A stretch of 64,000 bases of DNA, from positions 50,504 to 114,503 of the forward strand of contig JALXAM010000058.1 in the NCBI GenBank assembly GCA_026992075.1. The letters run 5' to 3'. Source of the stretch: Sedimenticola sp. GTDB taxonomy: Bacteria; Pseudomonadota; Gammaproteobacteria; Chromatiales; Chromatiaceae. Every line of letters starts with the position of its first letter. Position 1 is the first letter of the stretch. The notes beneath the pieces were generated by a model. The model saw only the letters and a program-made list of their open reading frames with translations. It did not search any database and had not been told where the DNA came from. Below are positions 26,048-33,880 of the stretch, one piece after another. The position numbers and the translations under genes are program-made.

Positions 26048-27765
26048 CGTACCTTTACCTTGATGAGTTCTTCGCCGTCCGGATCGGTGACATGCACCGC
26101 GCAGGCGATGCAGGGATCGAAGCTGTGGATGGTACGCAGGATCTCCACCGGCTGGGTGGGATCGTGCAGTTGGTGGTTGTCCTGCAGCGCCGCTTCATAA
26201 GCACCGGGCTGGCCCGAGGGATCGCGCGGTCCCGCGTTCCAGGTGCTGGGCACCACCGCCTGGTAATTGTCGATCTTTCCCTCCTTGATCACCACCCAGT
26301 GGGCGAGAGCGCCCCGGGGCGCCTCCATGAAGCCCACCCCGCGCGTCTCCTTCGGCCAGGTGGAGGGATCCCAGGAGACCTCGTTGAAGGTGTCGGTGTC
26401 CCCCGCCCGGATGTTGGCCACCAGGTTGTCGTACCAGACCTGCATGTTGTCCGCCACGATCTTGGTCTCCAGGGTGCGGGCGGCGGTGCGCCCCAGGGTG
26501 GAGAAGAGCGCCCGCACCGGCAGGTCCAGGGTCTTGAGGGTATGGTCCACCAGCTCCTTGGCCTGTGGTTGCCCCTTGGCATAGAGCAGCAGCACCCGGG
26601 CCAGGGGGCCCACCTCCATGGCGTGTCCCTTCCAGCGGGGAGACTTGAGCCAGGAATAGGACTGGTCCACGTCCAGATGCTCGTAGGGGGGCTCGGGACC
26701 GGTGTAGTGCAGGTTGGTCTCGCCCTCCCAGGGATGCAGGCCCGCCTCCTTGCCGGCGCTGTAGTCGTACCAGGAGTGCCCCACGAACTCCTGCACCTGC
26801 TCCGGATCCTTCAGGTCCACCTCGTGCACGGTGGTCAGGTCCCGGTTCAGGATGGCGCCGGGCGGGAAGAGGAAGCTGGCCGGATCGTCCATCCCCTGTT
26901 CGGGCAGGTCGCCCATACAGAGGAAGTTGCCCAGTCCCTCGCCGCGGTTCCCCCAGTCCTTGTAGAAGCCGGCGATGGCCAGGGTGTCCGGCAGGTAGAC
27001 CTGGTCCACGAAGGTCTGCATCTGGCGGATGATCTCCTGCACCTGGGCCAGCCGCTCGGCGTTGATGGCGGAGTCGGACTCCAGGTCGATGGGGCAGGGC
27101 ACTCCGCCCACCAGGAAGTTGGGGTGGGGGTTCTTGCCGCCGAAGATGGTGTGCAGCCGGGCCACGTCGCGCTGCCAGGCCAGGGCCTCCAGGTAGTGGC
27201 ACACCGCCATGAGGTTGGCCTCCGGCGGCAGCTTGTAGGCCGGGTGCCCCCAGTAGGCGTTGGCGAATATGCCCAGCTGGCCCGATTCGACGAAGGTCTT
27301 GAGCTTCTGCTGCATCTCCGCGAAATAGCCCGGGGAGGACTTGGGCCAGGCGCTGATGGACTGGGCCAGCTCGGAGGTGGCCTTGGGATCCGCCTTCAGC
27401 GCCGAGACCACGTCCACCCAGTCCAGGGCGTGGAGATGGTAGAAATGCATCACATGGTCGTGGATGGTCTGCGCCCCGATCATGAGGTTGCGGATGAGCT
27501 GGGCGTTGGGCGGGATGCGGTAGCCCAGGGCGTTCTCCACCGCGCGCACCGAGGCGATCCCGTGCACCAGGGTGCAGACCCCGCAGATGCGCTGGGCGAA
27601 GGCCCAGGCATCGCGCGGATCCCGTCCGCGCAGGATGATCTCGATGCCGCGCACCATGGTGCCCGAACTCCAGGCCTGGGCGATGCGGTCGCCCTCCATC
27701 CGGGCCTCCACGCGCAGGTGGCCCTCGATGCGGGTGATGGGATCGACGACGATGCGTTCACTCAT
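26044..27765 (-). CDS. hynL: [NiFe]-hydrogenase large subunit HynL
   Basis: 573-residue catalytic subunit of a group 1 membrane-associated uptake hydrogenase. Nickel ligands lie in RICGVCT (about residues 60-66) and DPCIACAVH (550-558). The last 15 residues after His558 are the extension removed by the maturation protease encoded upstream. VDPITRIEGHLR at the start and PRGALAHWVVI also fit. It is separated from its small subunit by isp1-isp2, the arrangement known from Thiocapsa and Allochromatium hyn operons. Confidence 0.95.
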   Translation of the reverse strand: MSERIVVDPITRIEGHLRVEARMEGDRIAQAWSSGTMVRGIEIILRGRDPRDAWAFAQRICGVCTLVHGIASVRAVENALGYRIPPNAQLIRNLMIGAQTIHDHVMHFYHLHALDWVDVVSALKADPKATSELAQSISAWPKSSPGYFAEMQQKLKTFVESGQLGIFANAYWGHPAYKLPPEANLMAVCHYLEALAWQRDVARLHTIFGGKNPHPNFLVGGVPCPIDLESDSAINAERLAQVQEIIRQMQTFVDQVYLPDTLAIAGFYKDWGNRGEGLGNFLCMGDLPEQGMDDPASFLFPPGAILNRDLTTVHEVDLKDPEQVQEFVGHSWYDYSAGKEAGLHPWEGETNLHYTGPEPPYEHLDVDQSYSWLKSPRWKGHAMEVGPLARVLLLYAKGQPQAKELVDHTLKTLDLPVRALFSTLGRTAARTLETKIVADNMQVWYDNLVANIRAGDTDTFNEVSWDPSTWPKETRGVGFMEAPRGALAHWVVIKEGKIDNYQAVVPSTWNAGPRDPSGQPGAYEAALQDNHQLHDPTQPVEILRTIHSFDPCIACAVHVTDPDGEELIKVKVR

Positions 27766-29150
27766 GATGGATCACCGTTGGTTTGGATTGCGCTGCCGCG
27801 GTCGGCCGGAGGGCTCTTCTCCACCACGTTGGCCGCCACCAGCTCCACCAGGGATTCGATGCCCTTGTCCCAGTTGGCGCGCTGGGCCCCGACCATGAAG
27901 TTCAGCCGGCAGCTGCCGCAGCTGAGCACCACCGAATCGGCCCCGGTGGCATCGAACTGTTTCATCTTGCGCCGGAAGGCGGCCTGACGCAGGTCGGCGG
28001 CGCGGTTGATCAGGAAGACCCCGGCGCCGCCGCCGCAGCACCAGTTCATGATGCCGCCGGATTCCGGCTCGCGGAAGTCCACGTCCAGGGCCCGCAGCAG
28101 CTCGCGGGGATCGCGGTCCGCGCCGCTGTGGCGCGACACCTTGCAGGGATCGTGGAAGCTCACCTTCTTCTGCCTGCCGATCTTCTTCAGCTTGAGATTG
28201 CCCACCTTCAGCTCCCGGCCCAGGAATTCGGAGATGGCCAGCACCTCGAAGGGCAGCGGCTCACCCTCCAGATTGGCCGCCTCCCAGCGCAACGAGGGAT
28301 AGGCGTGGCCGCACTCGGGTACGATCACCACCTTGGCGCCACAGGCCCTGGCGGCGCGGATCACCCGCTCGGTGGCCGCCTTCTGCACCGATTCCACGCC
28401 GGAGAGAAAGCCGAAGTTGGCCGCCTCGAACCCCTCGGAGCTGAAGGTCCAGCTCTTTTCCAGCAGGTTGAGCAGCTTCACCGAGGCGGCCAGCACGTCG
28501 TTGAAGAGCAGGATGTCCACCACGCTGGTGAGCAGCAGGATGTCCGCCTGCTCCCGATCCAGGTGCACCTCCAGCCCCTGGGCCTCCAGCTGCTTCACCA
28601 TCTGGGTGAACTGCTCCGAGCCGACGCCGAAGAGGCTGGCATTGTCGGCCTGCTCCTGGGCCATTGTCCGCAGCTCGGGAGGAATCAGGTGGGCGGCGGC
28701 CAGCGCCTGCCGGTTCACCAGCACCATCTCGGCGATGTTGATCCCCATGGGGCAGACCATGCTGCAGCGGGCACACTCGGTGCAGGAGTCGAACACCAGC
28801 TCCTGCCACTGGGAGAGGTCGTCCAGGGTGATGTCGCGGGTGTAGAGCCGGTGCAGCCAGCGCAGCGGGCTCATCTCGCGCCGGTAGAAGCGCTTGAGCA
28901 GATCCAGCTTGCGGATGGGGGTGTACTTGGGATCGCCGGTCTCCACGTAGTAGTGGCAGGCTTCCGCGCACTGCCCGCAGTGGACGCAGGATTCCAGCTG
29001 CACCGCCATGGCGGGGGTGAGCCTGCGGGCGAAGGTCTCCTTCACCGCGGCCAGGCACTCCTCGTCGGTGAGCTTGCAGGCCGGGGCCTCGCTGCCCAGC
29101 TGTTTCACCGCCTCGGCGAAGCGCTGGAAGTTTTCCATGTTCACGCTCAT
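27762..29150 (-). CDS. isp2: Hydrogenase-linked HdrD-like protein Isp2
   Basis: 462 residues with [4Fe-4S] motifs CVHCGQCAEACHY and CTECARCSMVCPMG and a CCG domain (HDPCKVSRHSG, MNWCCGGGAG, SCGSCRLNF). It is the hydrogenase-operon counterpart of the 457-residue protein in the fdh operon. Isp2 is known in purple sulfur bacteria as a cytoplasmic electron-transfer partner of Hyn hydrogenase. It overlaps hynL by 4 bp and isp1 by 4 bp. Confidence 0.93.
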   Translation of the reverse strand: MSVNMENFQRFAEAVKQLGSEAPACKLTDEECLAAVKETFARRLTPAMAVQLESCVHCGQCAEACHYYVETGDPKYTPIRKLDLLKRFYRREMSPLRWLHRLYTRDITLDDLSQWQELVFDSCTECARCSMVCPMGINIAEMVLVNRQALAAAHLIPPELRTMAQEQADNASLFGVGSEQFTQMVKQLEAQGLEVHLDREQADILLLTSVVDILLFNDVLAASVKLLNLLEKSWTFSSEGFEAANFGFLSGVESVQKAATERVIRAARACGAKVVIVPECGHAYPSLRWEAANLEGEPLPFEVLAISEFLGRELKVGNLKLKKIGRQKKVSFHDPCKVSRHSGADRDPRELLRALDVDFREPESGGIMNWCCGGGAGVFLINRAADLRQAAFRRKMKQFDATGADSVVLSCGSCRLNFMVGAQRANWDKGIESLVELVAANVVEKSPPADRGSAIQTNGDPS

Positions 29151-29800
29151 GCCCGTACCCCCCTGCGCTGGAACCAGGCCCCGAGCTGGGCCCGGGATGG
29201 AATGAACAGCACCGCGTGAGCCAGCTTGCCGAAGGGCAGCCAGATCAGCATCAGCTCCACGCTGAGCAGGTGCCAGGCGAGCAGAGTCTCGTAACGGGCG
29301 CCGAGATGGGAGAAGGCCATCAGTCCGGTGACCACCGGCAGGGTCACCACCAGCCAGGAGAAGTAGTCATCCCAGCCGGAGATGGTGCGCATCACCGGAT
29401 GGGTGAGCCGGCGCACCAGGAAGGCCACCAGGGCCCCCAGGGTGAGCGCGCCGGCGAGCAGGACCACCTTGTTGGGCAGACCCGGCCAGGAGATCCCCAG
29501 CAGCCCCTTGAAATAGAGGATGTGAGGCACGAACAGGAACACCACCACGAACAGGCCGATGTGGAGCACGTAGCCCATGGCGAGATGGAAGGCGGTGGGG
29601 CGCAGGAACTCGCGATGGGGCCAGAAACGGGTGAAGATGGTGCGGAAACCTCCCCACCAGGTATGGGTGTTCCTCGGCCTGGAAAGGTCCCGGCGGCGGA
29701 GCAGCAGCAACAGGCCCGCCAGCCGCCAGGTCAGGCCCGCCACCAGGATGATCAGCGCCCAGCTCATGGCCGGGCCCCGTGCAAACTCGAGCAGTGTCAT
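29147..29800 (-). CDS. isp1: Hydrogenase-linked membrane cytochrome b Isp1
   Basis: 217 residues, five hydrophobic segments beginning WALIILVAGLTWRLAGLLLLL. His residues in MGYVLHIGLFVVVFLF and LAWHLLSVELMLIWLPFGKLAH are candidate haem b ligands. It is the NarI/HdrE-type membrane partner of Isp2. The ATG at 29800 overlaps the hynS stop; the longer open frame upstream runs antisense-like inside hynS and is not coding. Confidence 0.92.
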   Translation of the reverse strand: MTLLEFARGPAMSWALIILVAGLTWRLAGLLLLLRRRDLSRPRNTHTWWGGFRTIFTRFWPHREFLRPTAFHLAMGYVLHIGLFVVVFLFVPHILYFKGLLGISWPGLPNKVVLLAGALTLGALVAFLVRRLTHPVMRTISGWDDYFSWLVVTLPVVTGLMAFSHLGARYETLLAWHLLSVELMLIWLPFGKLAHAVLFIPSRAQLGAWFQRRGVRA

Positions 29801-30867
29801 CGGGAATCCTCCTCCGCTTGTCCCCGCGCCTTCAGCTGTCGCTGGCGCGCCAGCCAGGAGGCGCCAAGGCCGATGGCCACGCCGGCTCCCGCGGCCGCGG
29901 CCAGTCCCGCGGTGCCGCCTCCCGGCAGCCGGGACAGGGGTTCGTAGAAGCCGCCACCGTCCCAGAAGTCGGGCTGGGAACAGCCCAGGCAGCCGTGGCC
30001 GGATTCGATGGGAAAGCTGGTGCCGTCGTTCCATTTGGTGGTGGCGCAGGCGTTGTAGGTGATGGGACCCTTGCAGCCCAGCCGGTAGAGGCACCACCCC
30101 TTGCGCGCCCCTTCGTCGTCGAAGCTCTCGGCGAACTGTCCCCGCTCATAGAAGGGGCGGCGGTAACAGCGGTCGTGGATGCTGTTGCCGTAGAAGGCCA
30201 GGGGACGGCCCAGCCCGTCCAGCTCCGGCAGGCGGCCGAAGGTGAGGAAATGGGCCAGCACGCCGGTGATCACCACCGGGATGGGGGGACAGCCGGGCAC
30301 GTTCACCAGCGGTTTGTCCTTGACGATGTCGGACACCGGCACCGCGCCGGTGGGATTGGGGGCGGCGTGGGGCAGACCGCCGTAGGCGGCGCAGGTGCCC
30401 ACCGCGATCACCGCGGCGGCCCCTTCCGCCACCTCCTGCAGCATCTCCAGGTTGGGGATGCCGGCGATGGTGGAGAAGCCGGGATTGCCCAGCGGAATGG
30501 AGCCGTCCACCACCAGCAGATACTTGCCCCAGTTCTCCTTCATGGCCACCTTGCGCGCCTCCTCCGCGTGGCTGCCGGAGGCGGCCTGCAGGGTGTGGTG
30601 GTAGTCCAGCGAGACTGCGGTGAGGATGAGGTTCTCCACCGTGGGGGCGTGGGAGCGGGTCATGGACTCGGTGCAGCCGGTGCACTCCTGGAAGGAGAGC
30701 CAGATCACCGAGGGGCGGCGCGCCTGCTCCAGCGCCCTGGCGATGGCCGGCACCATGGAGGGCGGCAGCGCCATGAGCGAGGCGGTGATGGAACAGAACT
30801 TGAGGAAACCGCGGCGGCTCACGCCCTGTTGACGCAGCAGCTCGGCGAGTGTGGTCTCCTTCTTCAT
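29797..30867 (-). CDS. hynS: [NiFe]-hydrogenase small subunit HynS
   Basis: 356 residues with a Tat leader (SRRGFLKFCSITASLMA) that exports the heterodimer to the periplasmic side. Cluster ligands: ECTGC proximal, VGTCAAYGG, PGCPP, then distal and medial sites in HDRC, GWCLYRLGC, ACATTKWN and GCLGCSQPDFWD. A C-terminal helix (GLAAAAGAGVAIGLGASWL) anchors it. The ATG at 30867 has GGAGAA upstream. Confidence 0.94.
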   Translation of the reverse strand: MKKETTLAELLRQQGVSRRGFLKFCSITASLMALPPSMVPAIARALEQARRPSVIWLSFQECTGCTESMTRSHAPTVENLILTAVSLDYHHTLQAASGSHAEEARKVAMKENWGKYLLVVDGSIPLGNPGFSTIAGIPNLEMLQEVAEGAAAVIAVGTCAAYGGLPHAAPNPTGAVPVSDIVKDKPLVNVPGCPPIPVVITGVLAHFLTFGRLPELDGLGRPLAFYGNSIHDRCYRRPFYERGQFAESFDDEGARKGWCLYRLGCKGPITYNACATTKWNDGTSFPIESGHGCLGCSQPDFWDGGGFYEPLSRLPGGGTAGLAAAAGAGVAIGLGASWLARQRQLKARGQAEEDSR

Positions 30868-30871
30868 GATT

Positions 30872-31288
30872 TCATTCTCCAGGGTCTTCAGAACCGAGCG
30901 CCCCTTCCAGTTCTTCCAGGGCGCGTGCCATCTCCCCGGGCTGTGCCGGCAGCAGGGTGGGGACGGTGGTGATCTCGATGGTCTTGCCCAGCACCTCGCC
31001 GTTGGCGTCCAGGTGCACCACGCGCCAGACGCCACTGTAACGGGTTTCGGTGATCCGGGTGGTGCCCAGCGCCTGCAGGGTGATCTCCACCTCCCCCTCT
31101 CCCAGCGCCTCTTCCAGTCGCCGCTCTTCGCCGGGCGCCAGGGGCAGGGCGCGCAGGTCGATGATGGTGGGTTCGCCCTCCTCCAGCAGCCGCGCCAGGG
31201 CATGGCGGATCTCGTGCAGCAAGGGGTGCAGATTGCCGGTGTCGGGAGGGGGGATCTCGACCGGGGGCAGGGAGGCACTCTTCATCAT
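30872..31288 (-). CDS. hupH: HupH/HyaF-type hydrogenase maturation protein
   Basis: 138-residue protein corresponding to the C-terminal part of HupH (EITLQALGTTRITETRYSGVWRVVHLD, then EITTVPTLLPAQPGEM). HupH/HyaF proteins assist small-subunit maturation; full-length members are nearly twice as long, so this is a short form. It lies four bases before hynS and overlaps hynD by 4 bp. Confidence 0.85.
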   Translation of the reverse strand: MMKSASLPPVEIPPPDTGNLHPLLHEIRHALARLLEEGEPTIIDLRALPLAPGEERRLEEALGEGEVEITLQALGTTRITETRYSGVWRVVHLDANGEVLGKTIEITTVPTLLPAQPGEMARALEELEGALGSEDPGE

Positions 31289-31779
31289 GATGCCGTCCTC
31301 CGCCGGGTTCCGCCTCGCCAGCGTCGCAGCAGGTCCAGCACCGCCTGGCCGGCCCGGGGTATGGCGGCCGCCACGGCGTCGGTGGGCTGGGTGCCCCAGT
31401 CCACGGAGGCGGGTTGCACCGCCACCAGGGCGCGTTGCGAAGGCAGGTCGTCGGTGAGCCGGGCCATGTCCATGAGGTCGAGCAGCCCCACCTCATGGGC
31501 GCTGCGCTTGCGGGTGCCCAGGAAGCGGTCCATGGCGCTGCCCTCGAAACAGGCCACCCGACCCGGCTCGGCGCCCAGCTCGGCGGCATCCACCACCACC
31601 AGCGACCGGTGTTCCGCGATGCGTGCCACGAGAGAGAAGCTGAGGGTGCCGCCGTCCAGCAGGGTCACCTCATCTTCCTGTTGCCGGACCCTTGGCTCCA
31701 GATGGCGCAGGACATGGATCCCGATCCCCTCGTCGGAGAGCAGGGTATTACCGATGCCCAGCACCAGGGTGGTGGTCAT
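31285..31779 (-). CDS. hynD: Hydrogenase maturation protease HynD/HyaD
   Basis: 164 residues; VLGIGNTLLSDEGIGIHV with the nickel-binding Glu and the VVDAAELGAEPG motif identify the endopeptidase that trims the HynL C terminus. The HEVGLLDLMDMA segment carries the third metal ligand. First gene of the hyn operon, with an FNR-type site 113-126 bp upstream of its ATG. Confidence 0.92.
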   Translation of the reverse strand: MTTTLVLGIGNTLLSDEGIGIHVLRHLEPRVRQQEDEVTLLDGGTLSFSLVARIAEHRSLVVVDAAELGAEPGRVACFEGSAMDRFLGTRKRSAHEVGLLDLMDMARLTDDLPSQRALVAVQPASVDWGTQPTDAVAAAIPRAGQAVLDLLRRWRGGTRRRTAS

Positions 31780-31891
31780 GATCGTCCCCCTTCACGATCA
31801 TCCGAAGCGCGCATTTCCTGCGCGTTGGCAGCGCCGAAATCCTTTTCACGCCGCTAGGTAGACTAGATATCAGGTCCCGGTCGAAACGGCT

Positions 31892-31905
31892 TTGATTGGA
31901 GTCAA
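31892..31905. promoter_or_regulatory. FNR/Anr-type box between hynD and hypC
   Basis: TTGAT-TGGA-GTCAA differs from the consensus TTGAT-N4-ATCAA by one base. Its centre (31898.5) is about 42 bp upstream of a start predicted from a TACACT -10 element at 31929-31934, the class II activator position for hypC. It could also serve hynD on the other strand. Confidence 0.65.
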
Positions 31906-31967
31906 CTAAAAGCCATTTCCGGCCGTTGTACACTGAGCCACGGCTTCCCCCTTCCATTGAAAGTGCC

Positions 31968-32201
31968 ATGTGCCTGGGCATTCCCATGCGGATCAAGCGG
32001 ATCGAAGGCCTCACTGCGGTGTGCGAGGCGCGGGGCGTGGAACGGGAGGCAGGTCTGCTCTTCATGCAGGGGGAAGCGTTGGAAGTGGGGGATCACGTGG
32101 TCATCAGCCTGGGGCAGGTGATCCAGAAGATCTCACCGGAGGAGGCGGAAGCGGCCTGGGAGATCTACGATCAGATGCTCTCGCTTCCGGAGCGGGACTG
32201 A
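31968..32201 (+). CDS. hypC: Hydrogenase assembly chaperone HypC
   Basis: 77 residues beginning MCLGIPMRI, with the essential Cys2 of HypC/HupF proteins, then GDHVVISLGQVIQKISPEEAEAAWE. It shuttles Fe(CN)2CO to the large subunit precursor. Divergent from the hyn operon; hypDEF and other hyp genes are not in this window. Confidence 0.92.
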   Translation: MCLGIPMRIKRIEGLTAVCEARGVEREAGLLFMQGEALEVGDHVVISLGQVIQKISPEEAEAAWEIYDQMLSLPERD

Positions 32202-32219
32202 GAAGGGGCCGCGAACCCC

Positions 32220-33257
32220 ATGGCGCCCGAGCTGGATGGCATCCTGATCCTGGTGGTGGCCACGGTTGCCCTCTACGACTTCACCAATGGTTTCCATGAC
32301 GCGGCCGACATGGTGGCCACCGCCATCGCATCTCACGCCATGCGACCTGCGGTGGCCATCGGCCTGGTTACCATCTTCACCTTCATCGCGCCCTTCACCG
32401 CGGGACTGGCGGTGGCGGACACCGTGGGCACCTTCGTGGAGATCGGAGAGGCCAGCCGCATCCAGGGGGAAGCGGTGGTGATCTGCGCCCTGCTGGCGGC
32501 GGTGAGCTACAACCTCATCACCTGGTGGCTGGGCTATCCCTCTTCCTCCTCCAACTCCCTGGCAGGCGGGCTTTTGGGGGCCGGGCTGGTGGCCATCGGC
32601 GGCGCCCATATCCACTGGGGGCTGGAGAGCCTGATGCAGGGCCGGCTGGAGGGTGCCGCCAAGGTGGTGGCGGGACTGGTCTTCTCCCCGCTGTTCGGCT
32701 TCCTGGCGGGCTTTCTGCTCATGCGCCTCATTTTTCTGGTGTTCCTCCGCTTCCGGCGCCGGGTGGCCCACTGGTTCGTCGTCTCCCAGTATTTCAGCGT
32801 GGCCTGGCTCGGCTTCTCCCACGGTGCCAACGACGCCCAGAAGGGAATGGCCGTCATCGGCATGATGCTATTGGCAAGCGGCCACAGCGACCGTTTCCAG
32901 GTGCCGGACTGGGCGGTGGTACTCTGCGCCTCGGCCATCACCCTGGGAACTCTGTTCGGGGGCTGGCGCATCATCCGCACCCTGGGTTTCGGCATCTACC
33001 GGCTGCGCATCGTGCACGCGGTGGCCAACCAGCTGGGGGCCGCCCTGGTCAACAGCCTGGCCACCATCATCGGCGCGCCCACCTCCACCACCCAGGTGGT
33101 CACCGCCACCCTGGTGGGCAACGGCGCGGCGGAGAAACCGGGCCACGTGCGCTGGCGCACCGTGGGCGGCATCGTGGCGGGTTGGTGGCTCAACATTCCC
33201 GTCTCTCTCCTGCTGGGCGCGCTCTACGCCCGGCTCTATCTCCTGCTGAGGCAATGA
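32220..33257 (+). CDS. PiT-family inorganic phosphate transporter
   Basis: 345 residues with about ten helices. The duplicated PiT signatures are DFTNGFHDAADMVATAIAS near residue 20 and SHGANDAQKGMAVIGM near 200; SSSSNSLAGGLLGAG and GAPTSTTQVVTATLVG complete the pattern. Proton- or sodium-coupled phosphate uptake at low affinity. Paired with a DUF47 protein overlapping by 4 bp. Confidence 0.93.
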   Translation: MAPELDGILILVVATVALYDFTNGFHDAADMVATAIASHAMRPAVAIGLVTIFTFIAPFTAGLAVADTVGTFVEIGEASRIQGEAVVICALLAAVSYNLITWWLGYPSSSSNSLAGGLLGAGLVAIGGAHIHWGLESLMQGRLEGAAKVVAGLVFSPLFGFLAGFLLMRLIFLVFLRFRRRVAHWFVVSQYFSVAWLGFSHGANDAQKGMAVIGMMLLASGHSDRFQVPDWAVVLCASAITLGTLFGGWRIIRTLGFGIYRLRIVHAVANQLGAALVNSLATIIGAPTSTTQVVTATLVGNGAAEKPGHVRWRTVGGIVAGWWLNIPVSLLLGALYARLYLLLRQ

Positions 33258-33880
33258 TCATGGGGTTCATTCGCGATTTCCTGCTGCCCAGGGAAGTGGA
33301 TTTCGAGCGCGCCATGCTGGACCAGGCCAGCGTCGCCCGCGCCATGGTGGAACTGCTGTTCCGCCTCTGCGACGAGGAGGACCGGGGAGTCCTGGCGGCC
33401 ATCGACGAGCAGGCCGGGGAGGCGCACCGCTTGAAGGACAGAAACATGAAGGAGCTGCTGGACGTCTTCATCACCCCCTACGACAAGGAGTCCATCTACC
33501 GGATGATCACCCAGCTCGACTGGATCTCTCTCAGCGTGCGCCATTTTCGTCTGGAGGTGGAGTACTATCAGGCGCCACCCCTGGCCGGCCACGAGGCCAT
33601 CGTGAGTCTGCTCCGGGAGATGGCCCGTTCGCTGGAGGACGGACTGGAGCGGCTGGGCAAGGCGCCGCTGGCCGCGCTTGGCAAGGAGATCGACCGCATC
33701 CGCCAGCTCTATGACGAGGTGGTGACCCATTGCGCCCGCGCCGCCAGCCAGCTCGATCCCAAGGTGGGCTGCAAACAGCTGCTGCACCAGCGGGACCTGC
33801 TGTTCCAGCTCAAGGAGGTGGCCAAGCGCATCCACGTGGCGGCCAACACCCTGGAGGACATGGCCATCAAGGTGATGTAG
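33254..33880 (+). CDS. DUF47 / PhoU-like protein partner of PiT
   Basis: 208 residues, all-helical (GFIRDFLLPREVDFERAM, LDVFITPYDKESIYRMI, LVAKRIHVAANTLEDMA-like end). FITPYDKESI is the DUF47 hallmark. Such proteins modulate the adjacent PiT transporter. The 3' end overlaps the convergent P-type ATPase by 14 bp. Confidence 0.9.
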   Translation: MIMGFIRDFLLPREVDFERAMLDQASVARAMVELLFRLCDEEDRGVLAAIDEQAGEAHRLKDRNMKELLDVFITPYDKESIYRMITQLDWISLSVRHFRLEVEYYQAPPLAGHEAIVSLLREMARSLEDGLERLGKAPLAALGKEIDRIRQLYDEVVTHCARAASQLDPKVGCKQLLHQRDLLFQLKEVAKRIHVAANTLEDMAIKVM

